From contig NZ_CP049362.1 in NCBI RefSeq assembly GCF_019343455.1, positions 620,001 to 684,000 of the forward strand: 64,000 nucleotides of DNA, written 5' to 3'. The position numbers and the translations under genes are program-made. Position 1 is the first letter of the stretch. Every line of letters begins with the position of its first letter. Below the pieces are notes generated by a model that was not told where the DNA came from, ran no database searches, and worked only from the letters and a program-made list of their open reading frames with translations. Below, one piece after another: positions 14,042 to 22,550 of this stretch. The DNA comes from Alcaligenes ammonioxydans (GTDB taxonomy: Bacteria; Pseudomonadota; Gammaproteobacteria; Burkholderiales; Burkholderiaceae_B).

Positions 14042-15623
14042 ATGGCCGACCTGCCACGGAAGTACCGCCCCATGCGACGCCGAGAGTACCAAGAGGCCGT
14101 CGAAGAGCTGAAGCGACTTCACCCTTGGCTAGAGAAGCAGGTGTTTCAGCCCGCCCCAGGCCATCTCGCTGTGGTCGCCGAGTTGATCGATCAATGCGAG
14201 CGGTTGATGCATCGCAGTGACTACCAGCGCCGTCCGCTGTTCTGTGTCACTGCCACGAGGGAAAAGCTGGCTGTTCGAGTCGAGGTCTCCGATGCCAGCA
14301 TCCAGCGCGAGCGCGCCTTGCTCGATGTGGTGGAACAGGCTCGGCACGCCGCCCAGCAGTGCTGCCCTGTGTGTGGTGCTCCAGTTTTCGGTGGCGATGC
14401 CAATGCCCCCCAAGGTGCTCGGTGCGCTTCGCACGAGCAAGTGGTCGGACTGTTCGCAGAGGACATCCAGCGTTTCAAGAGGGCTGCGAAGGCCTTGGAG
14501 TTGGCGGATGCAGAGCGTGCCAGCAGCACTGCTGATCGCGATGCACCCACTCGCAGCGAAGCCGCCAAGAAAGCCCAGCCCGATAGCCCCGTCCCCGCAC
14601 GCGATAGCAGCGGCACTTCGACGGACGACAAGCACGCGCCGTTGATCACCTTTCTGGACGCTTCCGGCCTCAAGCAATTTGTTGACCGCCATCGCGCAAA
14701 GGCAGACGAAAAGTTCAAGCGTGCCCAGCAGATCGCGGAGCGCATCCGGGCGGCCGGCCATGAGCATCGCAGGCTCGGCATGCTGCCCGACGAGTGGGGC
14801 GTTCTGATTCGAAGAGTTCACCCAAGCCTTCCCGAACTTCAGCGAGCTGGCCGAGGTGTTGCACGATCACTTTGCCCTCAATGCGATGGGCGATGGCCGC
14901 GTTGCCTGGTCGCCGCTGCTGCTGGTCGGGCCTGCGGGCATCGGCAAAACAGAAGCAGCCCGCTGGCTGGCGGAGAGGCTGGCCTTGCCCTTCCGTGTGT
15001 TCGACATGGCGAGCGCCCAATCCGGTTCGCCACTGGCTGGGTCAGAAGCCTTCTGGAGCAATTCCGAGCCGGGCCTCCTGTTCGAACTGCTTGCATACCA
15101 GCCAAAGGCCAACCCCGTCGTGGTCTTGGATGAGCTGGACAAGACCGAGCAGGTGCGCCAGTACGACCCATTGGCGGCGCTTTACACCCTTCTTGAGCCC
15201 CGCAGCGCACGGTCCTTCACGGACCTCTCTATTCGTGATTTCACCATCGATGCAAGCCACATTAACTGGATCGCAACGGCAAACAGCCTGGATGGCATCC
15301 CGAGCCCATTGCTGTCGCGGCTCACGGTGCTGCATGTCCAAGCACCCACGCCCGATCAAATCGCTCGAATCGCGCAGAACATTTATGGACGAATGCGTGC
15401 CGAAGCCAACTGGGGCTCTGCCTTTGTACCCTGTCTCGACGGGGCCGTGGTGGAGAAGTTGAAGCACTTGCCGCCGCGAAGTCTGGGCTTGGCATTGCGA
15501 CGGGCGCTTGGGCATGCCGCACGGGATCTGCGCGATCACATCCAACCCAAGGACCTACAGCTGGTCTCGGACGGTGGGAAACGTAGCATCGGTTTCACCG
15601 CTGGCTTGACTGTCCAGCGGTAG
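14042..15623 (+). pseudogene. AAA ATPase with an internal +1 frameshift
   Basis: Codons run in one frame from ATG 14042 (GGAG six bases upstream) to about 14,804, then continue in the next frame from 14,808 to 15,623. The N-terminal part is helical with a CPVCGAPVFGG zinc-binding-like segment. The second part is an AAA domain: FEEFTQAFPNF, Walker A GPAGIGKT, Walker B VVVLDELDKT, sensor-1-like WIATAN and an arginine-finger-type PSPLLSRL, close to the AAA part of Lon. Joined, it would be about 525 residues. A TGA at 14805 blocks direct read-through in the second frame. This may be a real lesion, a sequencing error or, less likely, programmed frameshifting. A GTG at 14856 could give a short separate ATPase. 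Confidence 0.65.
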
Positions 15624-15631
15624 TCCATGCA

Positions 15632-15666
15632 CCCGTTATCGTAATTACGGTAACTACGATAACGGG
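15632..15666. terminator. Perfect 12-bp inverted repeat between convergent genes
   Basis: CCCGTTATCGTA and TACGATAACGGG flank an 11-base loop that itself begins ATTAC. It lies nine bases after the AAA gene stop and before the convergent membrane-protein gene. It could be a bidirectional terminator, but it lacks T-runs and may instead be a binding site. Confidence 0.45.
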
Positions 15667-15715
15667 CGGGTGCCGATCAGTTTCTGAGATGTGCCTGCCC
15701 GCACGTATGGCAAAA

Positions 15716-16144
15716 TCACGTGCTCTGCCACTGGCGTTTCGCGGCACTGTAGACCTTCGCCTGGGAACGCCAGCCCTTCATCAACAGCCAGCCCAGCGCG
15801 ATGAGTCCCAAGCCGACAGCCGCTTGCTTCCAGTTGTAGCGCAGGCCTGCCATGCCGACGTATACGCACTCACGCGCCAACAACGGGCACACCGTCATCG
15901 ACATGTAGATGATGATGCCGCCAATCCCATAGGCTCCAATGAACGGCAGCGGTGATGGCGGCGCAGGTGGGGCGCAGTGCTGGGCCAACGCCGTGGACTG
16001 CGAGCCCTGGCTGCTGCCTTGAACGAACTGCCCATCTGAAGTGACCGCCGTGTGCGTTGCGTGGAAGTGCTGCGTGCCGCCCGCATGCACAACGGCCATC
16101 GGCTGGATGTGCGTGCTGCCGCAACTAGGGCATTGCATCGACAT
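15716..16144 (-). CDS. Zinc-ribbon membrane protein, unknown function
   Basis: A 142-residue protein beginning MSMQCPSCGS, a single CxxC knuckle. It has a Gln/Ser/Pro-rich linker, then two hydrophobic segments (about residues 68-90 and 105-122) and a basic tail. Only one CxxC pair is seen, so a full zinc ribbon would need partners or a dimer. It begins two bases after the lipoprotein gene stop, behind GGAGG, so the two form an operon. Confidence 0.65.
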   Translation of the reverse strand: MSMQCPSCGSTHIQPMAVVHAGGTQHFHATHTAVTSDGQFVQGSSQGSQSTALAQHCAPPAPPSPLPFIGAYGIGGIIIYMSMTVCPLLARECVYVGMAGLRYNWKQAAVGLGLIALGWLLMKGWRSQAKVYSAAKRQWQST

Positions 16145-16146
16145 GC

Positions 16147-17259
16147 TCAGCCCTCCGAACCTTCGGTGTTGACTGTGCAGGTCAGCGTGGCTTCGCCGCC
16201 CTCCGTGCCCGCCGACAGCACGCCGACCTTGGTCAAACGGCCATAGGTCCTGCCATCCTTGCTCAGCTTCAGCGAGGCTGATTTCGCAAGCTGGTGGACC
16301 GTGAGGCCGGGCAAATAGCTGCGGTAGGTTTGCTCACCACCGTCACGTGACACCGCCACCTTGCGGACGCTGAACACATAGACCTTGACGGGCTCGGCGA
16401 GCGTGACCGGCGTGACGCCTTGATCGGGATTCCATCCCGACTGCTTGAGCAGCGACTCAGCCAGTTCAAATCGTGGACCGATGACAGTGCAGCTCAGCGC
16501 CTGTTCGAGCTGCGCCTTGGTCTTGGCGTCCACGGGCTGCGACGCTCCGTTGCTGGAGGCAGGAGGCACGGTTGGCTTGATGACCGCGTTGGCGTCATAC
16601 CCTACCAACCAGAGATTGGTCGGTGCGCCCGGCTGCCATCCGGTGTCGAGCACCAGCTGCTGGACAAACCCCTGGAAGGCGAGCTGCTGCCGCTCGCTGA
16701 TCGGCTGCCGGTCGGGGATGGCCAGCATGGGCGGCTTGGGGCCAGCAGTGCGGACATTGCCGCTGTGCTCGACCGCCATCTGCTGCATGAAGAGGTGCAG
16801 GTTCGCGGCGTTGTTGACCGCGTACCCCACCGACTGTCCCCAGCACACAGAGAAGGCGGGCACAGCTTCGGACTTGGTCTTGCTCCTCCAAATGGTGGCG
16901 GTGCCGATCCAGCAGTCACTGCGGGACCAGTCCGTGACCGTGACAGCCACGCGGGGGAAGTAGGTCTTGGGCGTTCCGTCGTAGGAGTGCTTGCTGAAGA
17001 CGCCTGCCAGTGCTGTTGCACGGATGCCAGGAGCGCCGGGCGGCGCGCTTTGGTCTGGCTTTGCTTGATTGGCAACGACGGCTGGGCGAGTCTCGGTAGC
17101 AGGAGGCGGTGCCACGTTACCTTGGCTGGCCTTCGACACGCCACCCAAGGAGAGGTGAACCTTGGTCGAGCCGTCAGCCTGCGGCTGTGTCGTGACACAG
17201 CCGGTCACGGTCATCACAACGGCCAGCCCGGCCAGCATCCGAAAGCAGAGTCCACTCAT
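16147..17259 (-). CDS. Putative lipoprotein, unknown function
   Basis: A 370-residue protein with an N-terminal signal and lipobox ending VTGC (Cys at residue 21), so probably a periplasm-facing lipoprotein. A low-complexity Pro/Ala linker follows, then a domain with several Trp and Cys residues (DCWIGTATIW, FSVCWG) that I cannot assign. GGAG lies 7 bases before ATG 17259. It precedes the zinc-ribbon membrane protein gene in the same operon and is divergent from a small XRE regulator. Confidence 0.7.
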   Translation of the reverse strand: MSGLCFRMLAGLAVVMTVTGCVTTQPQADGSTKVHLSLGGVSKASQGNVAPPPATETRPAVVANQAKPDQSAPPGAPGIRATALAGVFSKHSYDGTPKTYFPRVAVTVTDWSRSDCWIGTATIWRSKTKSEAVPAFSVCWGQSVGYAVNNAANLHLFMQQMAVEHSGNVRTAGPKPPMLAIPDRQPISERQQLAFQGFVQQLVLDTGWQPGAPTNLWLVGYDANAVIKPTVPPASSNGASQPVDAKTKAQLEQALSCTVIGPRFELAESLLKQSGWNPDQGVTPVTLAEPVKVYVFSVRKVAVSRDGGEQTYRSYLPGLTVHQLAKSASLKLSKDGRTYGRLTKVGVLSAGTEGGEATLTCTVNTEGSEG

Positions 17260-17299
17260 CCATCAGCTCCCTTTGATCCCAAGTTGAGCTGATTATGAA

Positions 17300-17328
17300 G
17301 ACTATATTCGACATTGTCGAATATAGTC
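17300..17328. promoter_or_regulatory. 29-bp perfect palindrome, likely XRE operator
   Basis: GACTATATTCGAC and GTCGAATATAGTC are exact inverted copies around ATT. It sits between the divergent lipoprotein and XRE genes (41 and 39 bp from the start codons). The outer GACT/AGTC ends resemble the boxes bound by R-M controller (C) proteins, to which the XRE protein is similar in size. Confidence 0.7.
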
Positions 17329-17367
17329 CGTGGATTAAAGGTCTCATGACGCCCATGCTCGGCGTTG

Positions 17368-17598
17368 ATGGGACGAGACTACGAGCAAGTGCGTCAGGAC
17401 TTGGCGCGCAACATGAAAGACTTCCGGGGCAAGCGTGGCTTGTCGCAGGAGGCGCTCGCCCTGAGCGCGGATGTGGATCGCACCTACGTGAGTCAGATCG
17501 AGCGCGCTGTGGGCAACCCGTCCCTGCTGGTCCTGTGCAAGCTGGGCGCAATCCTGGAGACCGACGTGCTTGATCTCTTGGCGGAACAGACCAAGTGA
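17368..17598 (+). CDS. Small XRE-family regulator, C-protein-like
   Basis: A 76-residue single-domain helix-turn-helix protein: LSQEALALSADVDRTYVSQI for the HTH, then ERAVGNPSLLVLCKLGAIL. This closely follows the pattern of R-M controller proteins (LSQE, DRTYxSxIER, NxSL). Such proteins bind palindromes upstream of their own gene, and a perfect 29-bp palindrome lies there. ATG 17368 is used; TTG 17365 is an alternative. No restriction gene follows; a 42-codon ORF starts two bases after the stop. Confidence 0.85.
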   Translation: MGRDYEQVRQDLARNMKDFRGKRGLSQEALALSADVDRTYVSQIERAVGNPSLLVLCKLGAILETDVLDLLAEQTK

Positions 17599-17600
17599 GC

Positions 17601-17729
17601 ATGGGTGAGGCCTTCCACGCGGGGATGCTCGCAAAAAATGTATACGGAGATGACTACGGAATGAGCCAAACCGCGCTGAGACCCAGTAAAAATGGCACTT
17701 CCAAGGTCATCTTTCACTTTAACGTCTAA
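17601..17729 (+). CDS. 42-codon ORF coupled to the XRE gene
   Basis: An ATG two bases after the XRE stop opens a 42-residue frame that ends at 17729, 25 bp before a strong terminator. The sequence (MGEAFHAGMLAKNVYGDDYG, then a tail ending SKVIFHFNV) is not one I recognise. Its position suggests co-transcription with the regulator. It may be a real small protein or the remnant of a larger gene. Confidence 0.4.
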   Translation: MGEAFHAGMLAKNVYGDDYGMSQTALRPSKNGTSKVIFHFNV

Positions 17730-17754
17730 GCGAGTTGTGCCGGTGGTAGAAATG

Positions 17755-17783
17755 GCAGGCCCCTCTCGGGGGCCTGCTTTTTT
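17755..17783 (+). terminator. Rho-independent terminator after the XRE unit
   Basis: GCAGGCCCC and GGGGCCTGC form a 9-bp GC-rich stem with a 5-base loop, followed by six T residues. It probably closes the XRE/small-ORF transcript and lies near the right end of the accessory region. Confidence 0.9.
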
Positions 17784-17977
17784 ATGCTTCCGTTGTGCCC
17801 GGACACGACTCTTGCCTCAGGTGTCGGGCTGCCACTGTTGTGCGAGGTGTGGTTTTAGTGAGCTTGCCGCGCGAGTCGTCTGGAGCCGTTTCTGAATAGA
17901 GTGACGGTGCCCTGAGCAATTGGGCTCTGGCTCAGGCGCGAGGCAGAACGCGGCAAGGAGCGGCAAGACAGACCAGC

Positions 17978-19225
17978 CTAGAAAAGATACGCCGTATTCA
18001 AGTACATGGCTGTTTGTGGACGGGTGCCTGGAGCCAGCTGAACGCTGATGCCTGCACCCAGTGTCCAGTGATGGCTGAGCTGACCCGTTACCCCCCATTC
18101 CAGCAGTCCTGCATCACGCGCCTCTTCCTGATCCGTGGGCAGGTAAAGGTGGCGTTTACTGTAGGGGCCGTCCTGCAAACGTGCGCCTAGCAGTTCCGCC
18201 GGTTTTCTGAATTCGTGCAGCCACTCTGCGGAGGTGTACAAGGACCACTGAGGGCTGATGGCGACATTGATTTGGTAGCCCACACTGCTTTGCACAGAAC
18301 GTTGGGACTGTGCATCAAAACTCATGGTGGTGGACAGATTCGGATCATCTTCGGATAAAGGCTTGATCCGGGATTGTTGCATGCTCAGGCTCAAGAGCGG
18401 CCCGTGAGTCACACTACCTGTCTGCCAGTCGTAGCCCGTGCTGATCTTGCCGCCATACTGCTCGCCCCCCGCTTTGGCCTGATGCTCTCGCGCCGCCGTG
18501 CCCAAATACAGATGGCGGCGGGTCTTGTTATCCAGATCGCTGTAGAACAACTGAGCATTCACCCAAAATTTCTCGGATTGCCAGCGTCCGTACAGACCTG
18601 CCGATTGGCGCTTTTGACTATATGTTCCTTCCTCGTCCGTGTCGCCATCCAGGTTCTCGTAAGACAGATAGGCACCCAGTGTCCACGCATCCAGCGGTTG
18701 GTCCACGCCCAGTTTCCAGGCGGTCTGAATACCCTCCGGGCGCGCATTCGCGCTGTTGCGACTGCCGGTTATGTCTTCTCCCTGCAACCAGACGGCCAGT
18801 TCTGAATCCTGGGAGGCGCTAAGCGTTTGCAGACGACGGTCAATATGCTGCATTTGCATTTGGCCGGCCGTGTTGGCCGAGGAGGCCAGCATGGCAACCT
18901 GGCTAGGGGCGCTGACGACAGACTGTGCATATTCGGCAAGGAGCTTGTGATGCTCTTCGCCTGTGGCTACCGGAGTCACGCCATAAGCCTGCGGGTCGGC
19001 AGCGATCTCCTGCAAAAGTGCTGACACATTCAGGGAAATAGTCTCGGTCGCCGGATCGCTTATTGGCCCAGCCAGCGCGTGGTTGTAGACGTTTCCTGGC
19101 AAGAGGGCGGCAGTTGCGCGGGCGTGAGCGGCGGTCTCTTTGTCGGAACCGGCTTGGGCTTGGGTGGCGGCGTGCAGGGCCATCAGAGCCAGAGCAAGAC
19201 AAGTTTTCTTCATGGGCCTGCTCAT
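17978..19225 (-). CDS. EstA-like autotransporter beta-barrel lacking the esterase part
   Basis: A 415-residue outer-membrane protein. It has a signal peptide (MKKTCLALALMALHAATQAQ region), a short passenger, and a C-terminal beta-barrel of about 270 residues ending in Phe (AYLF), typical of autotransporters. The passenger piece SALLQEIAADPQAYGV resembles the tail of GDSL esterases such as EstA, but the GDSL catalytic blocks are absent and the protein is about 200 residues shorter than EstA. An alternative start is the ATG at 19213. It may be a barrel with only a remnant passenger. Confidence 0.75.
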   Translation of the reverse strand: MSRPMKKTCLALALMALHAATQAQAGSDKETAAHARATAALLPGNVYNHALAGPISDPATETISLNVSALLQEIAADPQAYGVTPVATGEEHHKLLAEYAQSVVSAPSQVAMLASSANTAGQMQMQHIDRRLQTLSASQDSELAVWLQGEDITGSRNSANARPEGIQTAWKLGVDQPLDAWTLGAYLSYENLDGDTDEEGTYSQKRQSAGLYGRWQSEKFWVNAQLFYSDLDNKTRRHLYLGTAAREHQAKAGGEQYGGKISTGYDWQTGSVTHGPLLSLSMQQSRIKPLSEDDPNLSTTMSFDAQSQRSVQSSVGYQINVAISPQWSLYTSAEWLHEFRKPAELLGARLQDGPYSKRHLYLPTDQEEARDAGLLEWGVTGQLSHHWTLGAGISVQLAPGTRPQTAMYLNTAYLF

Positions 19226-19435
19226 TCTGTAAAGAGCCTTTCATCGGCCTGGGCGGTACCGCTTTGAATTGTGTGTGTTGCGGTGTTCACCCTGCCATGG
19301 CAGCTCGGATGGAACAGAAGGATGACGCATTATCGGATTACCGTCCATCTTAGCGAGGGAGCGTTTATTTCTGTGGGACGCTGGCGCGGCGCGTGCTGGT
19401 GGGCTAAAGGACCGTTACAAGCAGGTTCAAAGACG

Positions 19436-19464
19436 AAAAAAAACGCCTGGCAACGGCCAGGCGT
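19436..19464 (-). terminator. Terminator of the carbonic anhydrase gene
   Basis: On the minus strand CGCCTGGC, CGTT and GCCAGGCG form a stem-loop followed by eight T residues, 20 bp past the stop codon. Confidence 0.9.
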
Positions 19465-19483
19465 GAATCAGTCCCCGATACGT

Positions 19484-20134
19484 TTACACGCGTCTTACCG
19501 GGGCGGCAGCAACGTCTGGGTTGTCTGCCAGCGACACGAATTTCATGCTGCCACCGTCATAGGCATCAATCGTGCCGGACTCAATGTCGTAAACCCAGCC
19601 GTGCAGGGTCAGGCGACCTTCTGACATGGCCAGCCGCACGGAAGGGTGGGTCTGGATATTGGCCAGCTGAGCCACCACATTCTCGCGCACCATGGAGGCG
19701 ATGCGCTCTTGTTCGTTGGCGTGAGTACGCGCCTCGTTGACCAGGCGAGCCGAGTCTGCGTAGCGTAACCAGTGCTCGACGGCAGGCATATGATCCAGAC
19801 ATTGGCAGGACGCGATGGCAGTCATGGCGCCGCAGTCCGAATGTCCGCAGATCACCACATCCGACACGCGCAGAGCGGATACCGCGTATTCCACCGAGGC
19901 GGTGACCCCTCCCGGTTCCGGTCCGTAAGAGGGAACGATATTGCCCGCGTTGCGAATCACGAACAGATCGCCCGGCTCACGCTGTGTGACCAGCTCGGGG
20001 ACCAGGCGGCTATCGGAGCAAGAAATAAACAAGGCGCGGGGGTTTTGTTGTGTAGCCAGATTTTTGAAAAGCTTGGCGCGCTTGGGATAGGCTTCCCGCT
20101 GGAATTTCAGGAAACCGTCGATAATGTCTTTCAT
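19484..20134 (-). CDS. cynT: Beta-class carbonic anhydrase
   Basis: Interconverts CO2 and bicarbonate. The zinc ligands and catalytic pair are in place: C39, D41 and R43 in CSDSR, and H98 and C101 in HSDC, the same numbering as E. coli CynT. The 216-residue length is normal. It is divergent from a LysR regulator as cynT is from cynR, but no cyanase gene (cynS) follows, so a general bicarbonate-supply role is at least as likely as cyanate use. Confidence 0.92.
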   Translation of the reverse strand: MKDIIDGFLKFQREAYPKRAKLFKNLATQQNPRALFISCSDSRLVPELVTQREPGDLFVIRNAGNIVPSYGPEPGGVTASVEYAVSALRVSDVVICGHSDCGAMTAIASCQCLDHMPAVEHWLRYADSARLVNEARTHANEQERIASMVRENVVAQLANIQTHPSVRLAMSEGRLTLHGWVYDIESGTIDAYDGGSMKFVSLADNPDVAAAPVRRV

Positions 20135-20242
20135 CCTTGTCCTTGTAGTTCGGCGTGGATAGAAGGTTAACGCGTCCGGGTCATAAGGTAAAATACCGAA
20201 TTCTGATGCTTTTTATTGGGTTTACTTATAGAAAGGCCCCCT

Positions 20243-21130
20243 ATGCTTTTGCGCCATCTTAATTACTTTCTCGCGGTTGCCCAGTATCAGAGCTTCACCC
20301 GCGCTGCGCGCGCCCTGCATGTCTCGCAACCGGCTTTGTCTCAGCAGGTGCGTCAGCTTGAAGAGCATCTGGGGGCGCAACTCTTTGACCGTACGGGGCG
20401 TCTGGTTCGTTTGACGGATGCTGGCGAAGTCTATCTGCGTTATGCCCGGCAGGCTTTGCAGGATCTGGAAGAGGGGCGTCGTGCCTTGCACGATGTCAGT
20501 GATCTGAGCCGCGGCTCCTTGCGGGTGGCGGTCGCGCCCACATTTACCTCGTATCTGATTGGCCCCTTGGTAGAGGCCTTTCACCGTCGTTATCCTAATG
20601 TGCGGTTGGTGGTACAGGAAATGCTGCAGGAGCGTGTGGAAACGCAGTTGGTTGAGGACGAGCTCGATATCGGTATTGCTTTTGAGAAGCCCACTTCGGC
20701 GGCGGTTGAGTTTCAGGCCCTGCTGGTTGAGACACTGGCCTTGGTGATGAGCCGCACTCACCCCCTGGCCGAGCGGCGCAGCATTGATCGAGAAACCTTG
20801 ATGCGGGAATCCCTCGTTTTACTGACTCCTGAGTTTGCTACACGCGGGCAGATTGAACGCTATTGCCGTGAGTACGATCTGGACTTGAATGTATCAATGG
20901 AGTCCAACTCGCTCAATGCGGTGATTGAAGTAGTAAGGCGTACGGGTTTGGCGACCTTGCTGCCGGCTGCCATTGCTGGCAATAGCGAGTATCTGGTGGC
21001 CGTCAGCCTGGACCCGGCACCGCCGCAACGACGCGCGATCCTGATGCAGCGCAAGGGCGCTTATCAGTCGGCAGCAATGCGTGCCTTTATTGAGTTGGCG
21101 CTGAAATACGGTGCGGCCTCGACATTCTGA
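20243..21130 (+). CDS. LysR-family regulator, CynR-like
   Basis: A 295-residue LysR regulator: N-terminal HTH (FTRAARALHVSQPALSQQVR) and a C-terminal substrate-binding domain from about residue 90. ATG 20243 is preferred because GAAAGG lies six bases upstream; the reading nine codons longer has no ribosome site. Divergence from the carbonic anhydrase gene makes that gene its likely target. The inducer is not deducible. Confidence 0.9.
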   Translation: MLLRHLNYFLAVAQYQSFTRAARALHVSQPALSQQVRQLEEHLGAQLFDRTGRLVRLTDAGEVYLRYARQALQDLEEGRRALHDVSDLSRGSLRVAVAPTFTSYLIGPLVEAFHRRYPNVRLVVQEMLQERVETQLVEDELDIGIAFEKPTSAAVEFQALLVETLALVMSRTHPLAERRSIDRETLMRESLVLLTPEFATRGQIERYCREYDLDLNVSMESNSLNAVIEVVRRTGLATLLPAAIAGNSEYLVAVSLDPAPPQRRAILMQRKGAYQSAAMRAFIELALKYGAASTF

Positions 21131-21172
21131 TCGGGCATTGTGCGCTGGTCGCCAGGCGACCAGGCAGACCCT

Positions 21173-21715
21173 TTACAGAATCACACGCACGCTCTGCTCC
21201 AAGGGGCGAAGCTCGCTTTCGCGCGCGGGTTGACCCTGGCTTAAATGCGCCACCAGATCGACGGTGGTAGACAGGCGTGTCAGCATCAGACAGGTCACTT
21301 CCTTGCCGGCGACTCGGCTGCTGTGCCAGCAGCCGGGCCGCATGCACACGCCTTGCCCTGGAATGATCCGGAACGCTTTGAGGGTCTTCAGGTCCGGGCC
21401 GCCCTCGGGTGTACTTTGGGCCACGATATGAATCACCTCCCCGGTCAGCGGAATCAGAGCCTGCTGGGTCAGCAGGTGATTTTCCAGTGTCGTAATCGAG
21501 GGGTCCTGAATGCGGTAATTCACCCACAGCACTTCGGTCTGACCACTTGGACCTGTGTCAAAGGCGTGTTCGTGCCAGAAGTCAGTGGCGGCATTGCTAA
21601 ATGCGGCTGTGGCTGGGGCAGTGGTCAAACCTTTACCTAACATCCAGCCGTAGGGGGCGAAAACCTCTGGGCTGAGAGACTGAGGGGTGAGGGTGATAGG
21701 GCTTGTCATGGGCAT
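21173..21715 (-). CDS. allA: Ureidoglycolate lyase family protein (AllA)
   Basis: AllA cleaves ureidoglycolate to glyoxylate and urea in allantoin degradation. The 180-residue protein shows the family pattern: PEVFAPYGWMLG near the start, the cupin strands ending in GVCMRPGCWHSS, and a typical length. No other purine-degradation gene is nearby, so the specific function is taken from the family. ATGs at 21715 and 21709 and a GTG at 21718 are all possible starts. Confidence 0.8.
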   Translation of the reverse strand: MPMTSPITLTPQSLSPEVFAPYGWMLGKGLTTAPATAAFSNAATDFWHEHAFDTGPSGQTEVLWVNYRIQDPSITTLENHLLTQQALIPLTGEVIHIVAQSTPEGGPDLKTLKAFRIIPGQGVCMRPGCWHSSRVAGKEVTCLMLTRLSTTVDLVAHLSQGQPARESELRPLEQSVRVIL

Positions 21716-21871
21716 CACTCAAAGAAGTGCTAAGGCACCATAGTAACAAGACCGAGGCCTAGTGTCGGATTTGGCCTAGATCAAAAAGCCTGCATTTCGA
21801 GGGGTTATTGCGGAACTAAGTCTGGCATCCCCTGTCTTGAAGGAGGCTCGCGATGACTTGGCGGGCCAGTA

Positions 21872-21897
21872 AAGCCGCCTTTTTGCTCGGGCGGCTT
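21872..21897. other. Hairpin upstream of ccmA
   Basis: AAGCCGCC and GGCGGCTT form a perfect 8-bp stem with a 10-base loop, 32 bp before the ccmA start. It could be a leader structure. No T-run follows. Confidence 0.3.
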
Positions 21898-21929
21898 CGC
21901 GCTGTTGGCTTTCATGATAAGGGGGTGCT

Positions 21930-22550
21930 GTGCTTGAAGCGGTTTCGCTGTCCTGCCGACGAGGGCAGCGTCGTGTGTTCTCTGACCTGAGTGTCAAGCT
22001 TGAAGCCGGCCAATGTTGTCTGGTCAGTGGCCCCAATGGCAGCGGCAAAACCAGCTTGCTGCGTATTCTGGCCAACATCGCCCAGGCTGATGCGGGGCAA
22101 CTGCTTTGGCATGAGCGCCCTGTACAGCGTAATGACAGTGATTATCGCCGCAACTTGATGTATGGCGGGCATGCCCCCGGGCTGAATGCCAATTTGTCCG
22201 TGCAGGAAAACCTGGACAGCCTCTTGCTGCAGGATCGGGTTGCATGGGAGCGCCAGGACTACGATCAGGCTTTGCGGGCAGGCGGTTTGCTGGCGTACCG
22301 CCGCGTGCCGCTGCGGCAGTTGTCTGCCGGGCAGCGGCGGCGCGTATTTCTGGTGCGTTTGTCCCTGAGCAATCGCCCTTTGTGGATTCTGGATGAACAG
22401 CTCACCGCACTGGATAGCGCCGGCCAGCATTTCCTGGGCGAGCTGATTGCGCAGCATCTGCAAAGGCAGGGGGCCGTCATTCTGACCAGTCATCAGGCCT
22501 TGCCCTGGAAGCTGGACGTGCAGCACCTGGATCTGGGGTCGGCATGTTGA
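21930..22550 (+). CDS. ccmA: Haem exporter ATPase CcmA
   Basis: ABC ATPase of the CcmABCD complex, which releases holo-CcmE during System I cytochrome c maturation. Walker A GPNGSGKT is at 34-41, the signature LSAGQRRRV follows, and Walker B is LWILDE. It starts with GTG behind AAGGGGG. It begins an operon of ten genes with short overlaps, and overlaps ccmB by seven bases. Confidence 0.93.
   Translation: MLEAVSLSCRRGQRRVFSDLSVKLEAGQCCLVSGPNGSGKTSLLRILANIAQADAGQLLWHERPVQRNDSDYRRNLMYGGHAPGLNANLSVQENLDSLLLQDRVAWERQDYDQALRAGGLLAYRRVPLRQLSAGQRRRVFLVRLSLSNRPLWILDEQLTALDSAGQHFLGELIAQHLQRQGAVILTSHQALPWKLDVQHLDLGSAC

Noticed and set aside
14794..15462. Third overlapping plus-strand frame across the AAA ATPase
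   Set aside because: It lacks ATPase motifs, which are all in the adjacent frame; the composition is a shadow.
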